Below are positions 18,669-26,915 of a stretch of DNA of 64,000 nt, piece by piece; position 1 is the first letter of the stretch; each line of letters starts with the position of its first letter. The position numbers and the translations under genes are program-made. Below the pieces are notes generated by a model. That model was not told the DNA's origin and did not search any database. It saw only the letters and a list, made by a program, of their open reading frames with translations. Location of the stretch: the NCBI GenBank assembly GCA_965658745.1, contig CBFHTK010000004.1:62001-126000 (forward strand). Reading direction: 5' to 3'. The DNA comes from JAHDFB01 sp965658745. Lineage in GTDB: Bacteria > Bacteroidota > Bacteroidia > Chitinophagales > Saprospiraceae.

Positions 18669-19190
18669 TTAATTCATATTTGTTTTAACACTATTGCCCC
18701 GAATCCCTAGTTCTACGACTTCAAGATCTTTTATCAGGCCCTCTCCAACGGAAAAGCGAAGCATTGTTCTCACTTTGTGAAATCCGTGATGACCAATAGC
18801 TCCTGGATTCATGTGTAAGAAATTATATTTCTTGTCAAACATTACTTTGCAAATATGAGAGTGACCACAGATAAAGAGTTTTGGAGGATCTTTTTCAAAT
18901 ATCATCCTAACTCTCTTGTTGTATTTTCCCGGATATCCACCAATATGAGTCATTAAAACATCTACACCTTCAAAGTTAAATCTCTGATTAAGAGGATATT
19001 CCTGTTTTATGCGACCGTGATCTATATTGCCATAGACCGCTTTAACAGGTTTAATAGATTCAAGGGTATGAATCACCTCTTCATTTCCAATATCACCCGC
19101 ATGCCAAATCTCATCACACTCCTGAAGATGCGCAATAATCGATTCATCAAGATGACTATGACTATCTGAGATTAATGCTATCCTTTTCAT
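18669..19190 (-). CDS. YfcE/MJ0936-type metallophosphoesterase
   Basis: The 173-residue cytoplasmic enzyme carries the ordered metal-binding motifs of calcineurin-like phosphoesterases: SDSH (Asp9, His11), HAGDIG, YGNID, a central THIGG and the closing GHSHI, then MNPGA. The YfcE/MJ0936 subfamily hydrolyses phosphodiesters such as bis-pNPP with Mn or Ni; the physiological substrate is unknown. The GNID motif replaces the more frequent GNCD, a normal variant. Its start codon overlaps the end of the PLP-enzyme gene by 4 bp (ATGA type), so the two are cotranscribed. Confidence 0.88.
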   Translation of the reverse strand: MKRIALISDSHSHLDESIIAHLQECDEIWHAGDIGNEEVIHTLESIKPVKAVYGNIDHGRIKQEYPLNQRFNFEGVDVLMTHIGGYPGKYNKRVRMIFEKDPPKLFICGHSHICKVMFDKKYNFLHMNPGAIGHHGFHKVRTMLRFSVGEGLIKDLEVVELGIRGNSVKTNMN

Positions 19191-20377
19191 TTTGACTTTT
19201 CAATCGCATTTTCAATGTCCATATAGATGTCCTCGACATATTCTATCCCAACGGACATTCTGATTAGACCATCAGTAATCCCATTTTCATATCTTATACT
19301 TCTCTCAATATTCCGATGTGACATACTCGCTGGATGCAGTATTAGTGTGTCTACATCACCAAGAGTAGGTGCAAGGCTGCTCATTTGAATTGCATTCATA
19401 AATCGAATTGCCCTTTCGATACCACCTTTCAATTCAAAGCTCAGCATGCCTCCACCAGCTTGCATCTGTTTACTTGCAATTTTAAAATCTCTATGTGAGG
19501 GTAGGAATGGATAGTTTACAACCGCTATTTCTTCATGTTTGAGGAGTCTTCGTGCAATTTCTAGAGCATTTGAGGAATGAGCATCCATCCTTAGTGCTAA
19601 AGTCTTCATGCCAGAATTTACTAACCATGCATCAAAGGGGTTGCAATTAGTACCAATTAATTTCATAGCGTCGAGTACTGTTTGATAATAATCACGATTT
19701 TTACCAATTACAACTCCTGCTATCGAGTTTCCATGTCCGTTTATGTACTTTGTGGTTGAGTGAATAATGAAATCGATCCCAAAGTTAAATGGACGTTGTA
19801 AGTATGGAGTTGGAAATGTATTGTCAATTATTGATAGAATATCGTTCTTTTGACACAAGTCACTTATATACTGAAGATCAACGCATGCAAGGGAAGGGTT
19901 GGCTGGAGACTCACAATAAATAAGCTTTATTGATTTGTCGTTTTTGACACGTGATTCAATTAGATCCTTTGAAGCAAAATCTATGAACTCAATTTTAACA
20001 CCTAGTTTTGTGATAAATTTTCGCAGAAGTTCAGTTGTTCCACCGTAAAGATTTGCCTGTGTAAGTATGGTGTCTCCTTGTTTGAGTAATGCAAAGAGCA
20101 ACGTTGAAATAGCAGACATGCCGGAGCTGACCATGATGCCAAAACCTTCCTCCTCGATATCATAACACTCCAGTTGGACAATTTTCTCGGCAACCGTTTC
20201 TATCGTCGGATTTCCATATCTTCCATAAACATGACCTTCTTCATTTCCTTCGAAAATATTTATTCCCTGGTCAATATCTTCAAAATTAAAGGAGCTTGTT
20301 GCGAATATCGGTAGATTATGAGGTTTAGTAGTTTGTATAAATTTACCTTCCTGTACAAGGATGCTTTTAATGTTCAT
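19187..20377 (-). CDS. Cys/Met-metabolism PLP-dependent enzyme (trans-sulfuration family)
   Basis: The 396-residue enzyme is of the gamma-family PLP fold. Visible signatures are YGRYGNPT near residues 50-57, SSGMSAI in the phosphate-binding region, ESPANPS, IDNTF and the lysine loop STTKYINGHGN, where Lys forms the Schiff base. The late SMSHRNIERS and IRMSVGIE match the C-terminal substrate region. Members include cystathionine gamma-synthase/lyase, O-acetylhomoserine sulfhydrylase and methionine gamma-lyase. The NGHGN lysine context leans towards sulfhydrylase or gamma-lyase, but the exact reaction cannot be fixed by eye. It overlaps the downstream phosphoesterase by 4 bp. Confidence 0.88.
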   Translation of the reverse strand: MNIKSILVQEGKFIQTTKPHNLPIFATSSFNFEDIDQGINIFEGNEEGHVYGRYGNPTIETVAEKIVQLECYDIEEEGFGIMVSSGMSAISTLLFALLKQGDTILTQANLYGGTTELLRKFITKLGVKIEFIDFASKDLIESRVKNDKSIKLIYCESPANPSLACVDLQYISDLCQKNDILSIIDNTFPTPYLQRPFNFGIDFIIHSTTKYINGHGNSIAGVVIGKNRDYYQTVLDAMKLIGTNCNPFDAWLVNSGMKTLALRMDAHSSNALEIARRLLKHEEIAVVNYPFLPSHRDFKIASKQMQAGGGMLSFELKGGIERAIRFMNAIQMSSLAPTLGDVDTLILHPASMSHRNIERSIRYENGITDGLIRMSVGIEYVEDIYMDIENAIEKSK

Positions 20378-20478
20378 AGTTTCTTATTTATTGCTTACAA
20401 ATCAACATAATATATAGGAGAATACCCTTCTTTCTTTTAATAAAAATGACAATGTGATTTGGTTTAACTTAAACTACA

Positions 20479-20486
20479 TATTTTTG
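20479..20486 (+). promoter_or_regulatory. -7 promoter box of the rluD operon
   Basis: TATTTTTG matches TAnnTTTG exactly, 65 bp before the rluD GTG start. It would drive the four-gene overlapping operon 20551-23725. Confidence 0.55.
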
Positions 20487-20550
20487 CAAAAAATTAAGGC
20501 TTGTCTTTTCCGAAATAGATTGAGAAGAGTCATGAAAGAAAGATCAGAAA

Positions 20551-21579
20551 GTGAAAGAAATTGAAAAAAGGAAGATTCTCGTTGATCCTGGACAAGGTCC
20601 GATTAGACTAGATAAGTACTTAATGGATAAACTATCGGACTTATCCCGTTCCAAAGTTCAAAAGGCTATAAAGAAAGGTGCTGTTGTTGTAAATGACAAG
20701 GCGGTAAAGCCAAATCACATCCTGAAGCCTTCGGATATTATACTCTACGAAGCGCTTGTCAGTGAATACGATGGCAAAATAATCCCTGAGGATATCGACC
20801 TAAATATCGTCTATGAGGACGAATCTGTATTGATAATCAATAAGCAGGCAGATTTTGTTGTTCATCCAGGACATGGCAATTATACAGGAACACTTGTCAA
20901 CGCTATAGCTCATTATCTCGGTACTGATATTCCTACCATGAGCGGTAACAGTGCAGATCGAATCGGTCTGGTGCATCGAATAGATAAGGATACGACTGGA
21001 TTGATGGTTATTGCAAAAACGGATTATGCAATGACTTTTCTGGCTGATCAATTTGCTGCACATACGATAGAGCGTAAGTATGTGGCATTGGTTTGGGGGC
21101 AGCCAGAGCCTCTAGAAGGCACCATTGAGGGTAATGTTGGAAGAAATCCGGTAAATAGAATACAGCAAATTGTATTTCCTGATGGAGATCAAGGCAAACA
21201 TGCGGTAACGCACTATAAGACCATTCAACCCATGTACTATGTCTCTTTAGTAGAGTGTCAACTTGAAACGGGAAGAACGCATCAAATTAGAGTCCACATG
21301 AAGTATAAAGGACATCCCTTGTTTAATGACGTTCGATACGGAGGCGATAAGATTTTGAAAGGGACTGTATTTTCAAAGTATAAGCAGTTTGTGCATAATT
21401 GTTTCAAGTTGTTTCCGCGTCAAGCACTACATGCGAAATCTTTAGGGTTTGTTCATCCTGAAACAAAAGAGTTTATGCTATTTGAATCAGATTTACCCGA
21501 AGATTTCTTGCAATTAGTAGATAAATGGAATTCATATTTAGACGGTCGAAAAAAGGTGTTGGATGAGGACCAAGACTGA
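20551..21579 (+). CDS. rluD: RluD-family 23S rRNA pseudouridine synthase
   Basis: The 342-residue protein has an N-terminal S4 RNA-binding domain (about residues 14-75: LDKYLMDKLSDLSRSKVQKA...GAVVVNDK). The RluA/RluD catalytic core follows: VIHPGHG-like VVHPGHGNYTGTLVNA, then the signature GLVHRIDKDTTGLMV with the catalytic Asp, and GRTHQIRVHM. E. coli RluD isomerises uridines 1911/1915/1917 in helix 69 of 23S rRNA. RluC and RluA share the fold, so target specificity is inferred. The start is GTG; an upstream ATG at 20532 is out of frame and opens only a 10-codon mini-ORF overlapping this start. The next gene begins inside the last 17 bp. Confidence 0.87.
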   Translation: MKEIEKRKILVDPGQGPIRLDKYLMDKLSDLSRSKVQKAIKKGAVVVNDKAVKPNHILKPSDIILYEALVSEYDGKIIPEDIDLNIVYEDESVLIINKQADFVVHPGHGNYTGTLVNAIAHYLGTDIPTMSGNSADRIGLVHRIDKDTTGLMVIAKTDYAMTFLADQFAAHTIERKYVALVWGQPEPLEGTIEGNVGRNPVNRIQQIVFPDGDQGKHAVTHYKTIQPMYYVSLVECQLETGRTHQIRVHMKYKGHPLFNDVRYGGDKILKGTVFSKYKQFVHNCFKLFPRQALHAKSLGFVHPETKEFMLFESDLPEDFLQLVDKWNSYLDGRKKVLDEDQD

Positions 21580-22078
21580 TGTTACAAAACAATGGATAGA
21601 AAACTATATTTTCGAATTAAACTTGTGTCCATTTTCACATGTTTCATATCACAATAATGCTTTAGAATATATTGAAGTAGATTCTCTGGATGAACAGTTT
21701 GTAAAGACAGTTTTTTCTCGTTTTCTTAAGGTAGAAGCAAGCATGCAGCACTCGATGCTTCTTATTTTTGGCAATGAGTTGACATGGGATGAGATTCTTG
21801 AAGTAGAAGGTCTTCTAGAATTTTTCTTAACCAATGAGCAAGCCGAACTCATTAAGTTTGTCATATTTCATCCAGATTATGAACACGGTGAAACTGAGAA
21901 TGAGTTGTTACATTACACAAATAAATCACCGTTACCAGTGATTCAACTTCTACATTTAGATGCAGTTAATCATTCAGTACCAAGCTCATTGGTAGAAAAA
22001 ATACTCTTAAACAACGAAAAAAACTTATCGTCAAGATCTGTAACAGAACTAAATAGATTACTAGATGGATGTAAATAG
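21563..22078 (+). CDS. DUF1415 domain-containing protein
   Basis: The 171-residue soluble protein carries the family's two marks: a start region with W-x10-LCPFSH (about residues 11-26), and a late HPDYEHGETENELLHYTNKSPLP block resembling the conserved N-Y-T-N-R-S-P segment. It is slightly shorter than typical DUF1415 proteins. No function is established for the family. It overlaps rluD by 17 bp upstream and the acyl-CoA reductase gene by 14 bp downstream, so its expression is tied to both. The family call is good; any role is unknown. Confidence 0.8.
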   Translation: MRTKTDVTKQWIENYIFELNLCPFSHVSYHNNALEYIEVDSLDEQFVKTVFSRFLKVEASMQHSMLLIFGNELTWDEILEVEGLLEFFLTNEQAELIKFVIFHPDYEHGETENELLHYTNKSPLPVIQLLHLDAVNHSVPSSLVEKILLNNEKNLSSRSVTELNRLLDGCK

Positions 22079-23078
22079 GAGAGTTGAAGCTTTTAGTGAA
22101 TTAGGAAGCAAACTAAAGGAAGCAGATTTAAAGGATGTCATTGATAAGGCAGTGATACATAATTCATGGTTTACTGAACAAAGCGTTGTATTTGCACTTA
22201 ATTCCGTGATTGAAGAAATGCTTGATTTGTCAAAACTCAATGAGTGGGTTTCAAAATATTCGATTCCGGACCAAAAAGAAAATAAGATAGTTGCATTGAT
22301 TCTTGCTGGAAATATTCCTGCAGTCGGGTTTCACGATGTGCTATCAGTTTTGATTTTTGGGCATCAAGCCCAAATTAAACTTAGTTCGAAAGATGCAGTC
22401 GTAATACCCTTTATTTTAGATAATTTGTTGGAAATTGAACCGAGATTTCAAGAACAAATTGAATTCGTTGATCGCGTGCATGGCTTTGATGCAATTATTG
22501 CCACAGGAAGTGATAACACTGGATCTTATTTTGAGCACTACTTCAAAAAATACCCTCATATAATTCGGAAAAATCGTAAAAGTATTGGAGTAATTGATTC
22601 TTCGACTTCAGATGACGACATAAGAGCAATGGGAGAAGATATATTTAAGTTTTTCGGTTTAGGGTGTCGTAACATATCTAAATTGTACGTGCAAAATACT
22701 GTAGATCTTACTAGAGTAATGGAAATATGGCACGAACAAAAGGAGATAATCCTTCATAATAAGTACAAGAACAACTACGATTATAACTACACCGTTTTTC
22801 TTTTGAATAAAGAGAATTTTCTAATGAATGGAGCACTTTTGCTACGTGAAAATCAATCTCTTCATTCCAGAATAGCATGTGTACACTATGAAACTTTCAA
22901 TGAAATAGAAGATTTAAATTCTAAAATTGATTCAGAGAGAGATTCACTGCAATGTATCGTATATCAGAATACGGCTAAAATACCAGAGTGTATTCTTCCG
23001 GGAACAACTCAGAAACCACAGTTGTGGCAATATGCGGATAATGTAGATATTGTTCAGTTTTTAACCAGTATTGCATGA
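22065..23078 (+). CDS. LuxC-like acyl-CoA reductase
   Basis: The 337-residue protein belongs to the acyl-CoA reductase group of the aldehyde dehydrogenase superfamily. ALILAGNIPAVGFHDVL (about residues 76-92) matches the start of the LuxC nucleotide-binding region. GSDNTGSYFEHYFKKYPHIIRKNRKS follows, and FGLGCRNISKLYV supplies the likely catalytic Cys. LuxC-type enzymes reduce acyl groups to aldehydes with NADPH. In Bacteroidota this short form is common without lux genes and its physiological substrate is unclear. It overlaps DUF1415 by 14 bp and nth by 4 bp. No other luminescence gene is present. Confidence 0.8.
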   Translation: MDVNRRVEAFSELGSKLKEADLKDVIDKAVIHNSWFTEQSVVFALNSVIEEMLDLSKLNEWVSKYSIPDQKENKIVALILAGNIPAVGFHDVLSVLIFGHQAQIKLSSKDAVVIPFILDNLLEIEPRFQEQIEFVDRVHGFDAIIATGSDNTGSYFEHYFKKYPHIIRKNRKSIGVIDSSTSDDDIRAMGEDIFKFFGLGCRNISKLYVQNTVDLTRVMEIWHEQKEIILHNKYKNNYDYNYTVFLLNKENFLMNGALLLRENQSLHSRIACVHYETFNEIEDLNSKIDSERDSLQCIVYQNTAKIPECILPGTTQKPQLWQYADNVDIVQFLTSIA

Positions 23079-23725
23079 AACAGAAGGAAAAGGCCGCAAT
23101 CATAAGCCAAAGATTAGAAGCTCTATATCCAGAAACACCTGTACCACTAGATCATCAAGATCCCTTTACTTTATTGATAGCAGTATTGCTTTCAGCTCAA
23201 TGTACGGATGCTAGAGTAAATCAAGTAACTCCTTATTTGTTTGCTAAAGCAGATACTCCTGAAAAGATGTTGAATCTCGAAGTCGAAGAGATCAGAAGTA
23301 TCATCAAGCCTTGTGGATTATCACCCACAAAGTCCAAAGCTATTTATAAGCTGTCAGAAATACTATTAGCAAAATATGATGGCGAAGTTCCCTATGAGAT
23401 GGAATTACTCGAAGAATTACCTGGTGTCGGGCACAAAACTGCTTCAGTAGTCGTCTCTCAAGCTTTTGGACAACCAGCATTTCCAGTGGATACACACATT
23501 CATCGACTAGCTTATCGATGGAAATTAAGTACTGGTAAGAATGTGCAGAAGACGGAGACTGATTTAAAAAAGCTTTTCCCTAAAGAGTCCTGGAATAAAT
23601 TACATTTACAAATAATATTTTTTGGCAGAGAATATTGCCCAGCTAGAGGACATAACCCTTACAAATGCCCAATTTGCAAAGATTTTGGAAGAGCTTTGCT
23701 ATTTAAGCAGTTCGATAAAAAATAG
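23075..23725 (+). CDS. nth: Endonuclease III with degenerate iron-sulfur motif
   Basis: The 216-residue base-excision DNA glycosylase/AP lyase has the HhH motif LPGVGHKTA with catalytic Lys121, and VDTH with Asp139. These match E. coli Lys120 and Asp138. LLSAQCTD near the N-terminus is also typical. The C-terminal 4Fe-4S loop is altered: Cys188-x9-Cys198-x2-Cys201 with no fourth Cys, instead of C-x6-C-x2-C-x5-C. The cluster is probably absent or bound differently. It is the last gene of the rluD operon, and its final 27 bp overlap the 3' end of tilS on the opposite strand. Confidence 0.9.
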   Translation: MKQKEKAAIISQRLEALYPETPVPLDHQDPFTLLIAVLLSAQCTDARVNQVTPYLFAKADTPEKMLNLEVEEIRSIIKPCGLSPTKSKAIYKLSEILLAKYDGEVPYEMELLEELPGVGHKTASVVVSQAFGQPAFPVDTHIHRLAYRWKLSTGKNVQKTETDLKKLFPKESWNKLHLQIIFFGREYCPARGHNPYKCPICKDFGRALLFKQFDKK

Positions 23726-24988
23726 TTCTTGGCTCGATCTATTGGGATTGTTTCTAATTCCTTCGATCCAAAATACCTCGGTTTCATAGGCTAGGACCCA
23801 AAGCCTAGACCTTTCAATCTTAGGAATTTTATGCTCTAAAAAGACTTTTTTTAGTTTCTTTTTACCGTAGGGGAACTTCATATAATCACCTGCTAGCCAA
23901 TTTCTAAACATTAGCTTTGAATTTTGTTTTGATAGCGGAATACCGATGATTTCTCCGCGAAATTCTTTCGGTTGGGCTTGATATATCAGGATTTTTTCCA
24001 GATCAGTATGACTAATGTTTTCAAAGGGATAAGGAATTTGGCGAGATCCAGATAATTCAGTTTTTTGATAAAGATATAAGGTTGACTGAAATAGATTTAA
24101 TTGCACTTGGTCACCAATCCATATTTGACCTGAATTTTGAGCGGACAGTATTTCATTCACTTGTGAAATATTGAAACCTCGATTCTTTAGAATTCTATGA
24201 AGTAAGAGTTTCGGACAATGATGCCTTTTGACGAGATCTAAAGGAATTGAAAGCATAACTCGCTTTTTCTTCACATGATTCAGTGTCCAAATCTCCACCT
24301 CTTTTTCTATCCACTGATTTGCTTCTTTAAGATATTCTATCGATTTATGAGTAGACTCAACAAAATTTTCATCCCATTTCAAAAGCTTTGGGACTACTGT
24401 ATTTCTGAATTCGTTTCGGTTATAATTGTTTTGGTAGTTGCTTTGGTCAATGATATGCTGAATACCTTTATTATGACAGTACTCATCAATCTCTTCTGTA
24501 GTTAAATGGAGTAGTGGCCTTACGATATTATTTTGTTTCATTTCAATACCGAGTAAACCTTCTAGACCTGATTTTTTCGAGAGGTTGAGAAAGAAGCTCT
24601 CGACCGAGTCTTGTTGATGATGACCTGTTGCAATTACTGTATAGTTTTCTTGACTAAGTTTCTCCTGTAAAACTTGATAGCGAAATTTTCTAGCTTGATC
24701 TTGAAAATTTGAATTTTGATTTTGACTGTTATAATGGAATTTACGATAATAGTATGGAATTTCCCACATGCTAGCTACTTTGGCAACATGCAGACTGTCA
24801 CTAAAACTTTCTCCTTCTCTGCTCAGATGGTCAATATACATAAGGCCGATTGAGTATCCAGCCTCGCGCAGTAAATATGCCAGTACCATAGAGTCTCTAC
24901 CGCCGCTACATGATACAAGAATTCGATCTTCAGGAGAGCAAAGTTTGTTCTCATCAATCTGAAACATGAATTTAGCTAGTAAATCCAT
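23699..24988 (-). CDS. tilS: tRNA(Ile)-lysidine synthase
   Basis: The 429-residue enzyme attaches lysine to C34 of the AUA-reading tRNA-Ile using ATP. The PP-loop ATPase motif SCSGGRDSMVL lies near residues 26-36, YIDHLSREGE follows, and ATGHHQQDSVESFFLNLSKKSGLEGL is the family's conserved second block. C-terminal substrate-binding regions are present (WLAGDYMKFPYGKKKLKKVFLEHKIP), so it is the full-length form. It lies 3 bp after mltG and is the last gene of the panB-mltG-tilS operon. Its 3' end overlaps nth tail to tail by 27 bp. Confidence 0.93.
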   Translation of the reverse strand: MDLLAKFMFQIDENKLCSPEDRILVSCSGGRDSMVLAYLLREAGYSIGLMYIDHLSREGESFSDSLHVAKVASMWEIPYYYRKFHYNSQNQNSNFQDQARKFRYQVLQEKLSQENYTVIATGHHQQDSVESFFLNLSKKSGLEGLLGIEMKQNNIVRPLLHLTTEEIDEYCHNKGIQHIIDQSNYQNNYNRNEFRNTVVPKLLKWDENFVESTHKSIEYLKEANQWIEKEVEIWTLNHVKKKRVMLSIPLDLVKRHHCPKLLLHRILKNRGFNISQVNEILSAQNSGQIWIGDQVQLNLFQSTLYLYQKTELSGSRQIPYPFENISHTDLEKILIYQAQPKEFRGEIIGIPLSKQNSKLMFRNWLAGDYMKFPYGKKKLKKVFLEHKIPKIERSRLWVLAYETEVFWIEGIRNNPNRSSQELFFIELLK

Positions 24989-24991
24989 AAT

Positions 24992-26020
24992 CTATCGGAT
25001 TCCTCGCTGGTTTAACCAACTTCTATAAATTGCGGCGTTCCGATTATGACCACTAAGTGTTTTGGCAAAAGCATGCTCACCGTTGCTTTCAGGTTTCGCA
25101 CAAAAGTATAAGAAATCGTGTGCCTCTCTATCAAGTACGCTTTCGATACCCGATATAGTAGCCATGCCGATCGGTCCAGGAGGTAATCCAGGATTCTTGT
25201 AAGTATTATATGGATGGTCGATTTCAAGATGCTTATTAAGAACTCTTCTCAAGGTAAAGTCACCTACCGCGAATATTACAGTTGGATCAGCCTGCAGCGG
25301 AATGCCTTTTTCTATTCTGTTCAAGTATACCCCAGCAATTCTAGGCTTCTCATCTTGTTGAATACTTTCTTTATCCACAATACTGGCTAAAGTATAAACC
25401 TCAGATGTGGTTAAATCCAACTTTTTAGCTTTGGCTGATCTCTCCTCGTTCCAAAACTTACCGTGCTCTTTGACAAGTCGATCAACAAGTAGTTTTGGAC
25501 TTGTGTTCCAGTACACCTGATAAGTGTTTGGAATGAATAAGGTCATTTTTTCATCATTTGTTATATTGTAGGAGTTTGTAATTGTGTCAGACTCGAGAAA
25601 TCGTAGCATCTCAATAGAATCTATAATCACATTTTGAGCAATTTTACCTGCTAATTCGTCTAATGTTCGCACATTGTTAATTGTGAGCTTAACAGGATCT
25701 TGATTTCCACTTCGCAAGTCCGAAATTAACGATCGGTATGAAGAATTTGCCTGAATTTTGTAGCGACCAGGTTTCACACTCTTTTGATAAGACATCAATC
25801 TAGAAACTAATTCAAAATTCGATCTGCTATCAATAAGTTTTTGAGAATCTAGAGTACTTACTACATCATCAAAATTGTCGGAATTATCTATATAAAAGAT
25901 CTTATCTTGACCATTGCGATTAACATGCTCACCGTAAATGATATTATTTCCCAAAAATGCAAGGATACCAGCCACTGCAATCAGTACCAATAGAACACCT
26001 ATAAAAATCTTTTTTTTCAT
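24992..26020 (-). CDS. mltG: Endolytic murein transglycosylase MltG
   Basis: The 342-residue protein has a single N-terminal membrane anchor (about residues 4-24) and a periplasmic YceG-like domain. A LysM-like part precedes the catalytic core, which shows LASIVDKESIQQDEKPRIAG with the catalytic Glu, then YLNRIEKGIPLQADPTV and YNTYKNPGLPPGPI. MltG cleaves nascent glycan strands near the inner membrane and may set strand length during elongation. It sits 3 bp downstream of panB and 3 bp upstream of tilS, a tight operon. Confidence 0.93.
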   Translation of the reverse strand: MKKKIFIGVLLVLIAVAGILAFLGNNIIYGEHVNRNGQDKIFYIDNSDNFDDVVSTLDSQKLIDSRSNFELVSRLMSYQKSVKPGRYKIQANSSYRSLISDLRSGNQDPVKLTINNVRTLDELAGKIAQNVIIDSIEMLRFLESDTITNSYNITNDEKMTLFIPNTYQVYWNTSPKLLVDRLVKEHGKFWNEERSAKAKKLDLTTSEVYTLASIVDKESIQQDEKPRIAGVYLNRIEKGIPLQADPTVIFAVGDFTLRRVLNKHLEIDHPYNTYKNPGLPPGPIGMATISGIESVLDREAHDFLYFCAKPESNGEHAFAKTLSGHNRNAAIYRSWLNQRGIR

Positions 26021-26023
26021 GAA

Positions 26024-26842
26024 TTAGTACTGTTCTGATTCATTTGGAAAATCACCTGATTTGACGTCCTTAATGTATTTTTCGACACCCATTTTAATGT
26101 CATCAAATAAATTTAAATATCTACGTAGAAATCGAGGATTAAACTCTTTTGTAATCCCAAGAAGATCATGCAGTACGAGTACTTGGCCATCTGCATGTTC
26201 GCCAGCTCCGATACCTATCAAAGGCACATTTACTAGTTCACTTACAGCTCTAGTAAGTCTTGCAGGGATCTTTTCGAGAACTATTCCAAAACAACCAATT
26301 GACTCTAGAAGCTGTGCATCAGAAAGTAACTTAGAAGCTTCTGCTTCCTCTTTAGCTCTCACTGTATACGTGCCAAATTTATATATGGATTGTGGGGTCA
26401 AGCCCAAATGTCCCATTACGGGAACACCTGCACTTAGTATTCTTTTGATCGAATCCTTTACTTCTGATCCGCCTTCCAGTTTCACACCATGTGCACCTGA
26501 TTCTTTCATGATTTTGATAGCGGAGTTTAGTGCTTTTTTTGAATCACCTTGATACGTGCCGAAGGGTAAATCAACAACTACAAACGCTCTATTCACACCT
26601 CTTACGACAGATTGTGCGTGATAAATCATTTGGTCAAGTGTGATAGGAAGGGTAGTTTCGTGTCCAGCCATAACATTTGAAGCACTATCACCTACTAGAA
26701 TGACATCAATTCCAGCATCATCGATGATCCTAGCCATTGAGAAGTCGTATGCTGTCAGCATACTGATTTTCTCTCCCTCATCTTTCATTTCTTGAAGTCT
26801 GTGAGTAGTGACCTTCTTTATTGAGTTTTTTGCTGTAGACAT
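26024..26842 (-). CDS. panB: 3-methyl-2-oxobutanoate hydroxymethyltransferase (PanB)
   Basis: The 272-residue cytoplasmic enzyme performs the first step of pantothenate synthesis, transferring a one-carbon unit from methylene-tetrahydrofolate to ketoisovalerate. Recognisable blocks are MLTAYDFSMARI, DVILVGDSASNVMAGHETTLPIT (Mg-binding Asp), DLPFGTY, GAHGVKLEGG, GVPVMGHLGLTPQSI and PLIGIGAGEHADGQVLVLHDLLG. Length is normal. It leads the panB-mltG-tilS operon. No panC or panD gene is in the window. An upstream ATG on the opposite strand (26808) lies within this gene and is unlikely to be used by the divergent CHAT gene. Confidence 0.95.
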   Translation of the reverse strand: MSTAKNSIKKVTTHRLQEMKDEGEKISMLTAYDFSMARIIDDAGIDVILVGDSASNVMAGHETTLPITLDQMIYHAQSVVRGVNRAFVVVDLPFGTYQGDSKKALNSAIKIMKESGAHGVKLEGGSEVKDSIKRILSAGVPVMGHLGLTPQSIYKFGTYTVRAKEEAEASKLLSDAQLLESIGCFGIVLEKIPARLTRAVSELVNVPLIGIGAGEHADGQVLVLHDLLGITKEFNPRFLRRYLNLFDDIKMGVEKYIKDVKSGDFPNESEQY

Positions 26843-26915
26843 TTTATTTCTTTTGAAGGCGAAAGCTAAGAAAATTCGATTTAATTACTATTTTAACTTC
26901 ATAAAAATTGATCGA

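Noticed and set aside
20532..20564. 10-codon mini-ORF upstream of and overlapping the rluD start
   Set aside because: It could be a leader peptide, but such short ATG frames are common by chance and no attenuator structure is visible.
22065..23078. Possible bioluminescence (lux) gene
   Set aside because: Only a LuxC-like reductase is present; no luxA, luxB, luxD or luxE is nearby, and such reductases are common in Bacteroidota.
26061..26552. 163-residue plus-strand ORF antisense to panB
   Set aside because: panB has full family motifs in the opposite frame; this frame is Ser/Pro-rich and without motif, a typical shadow.
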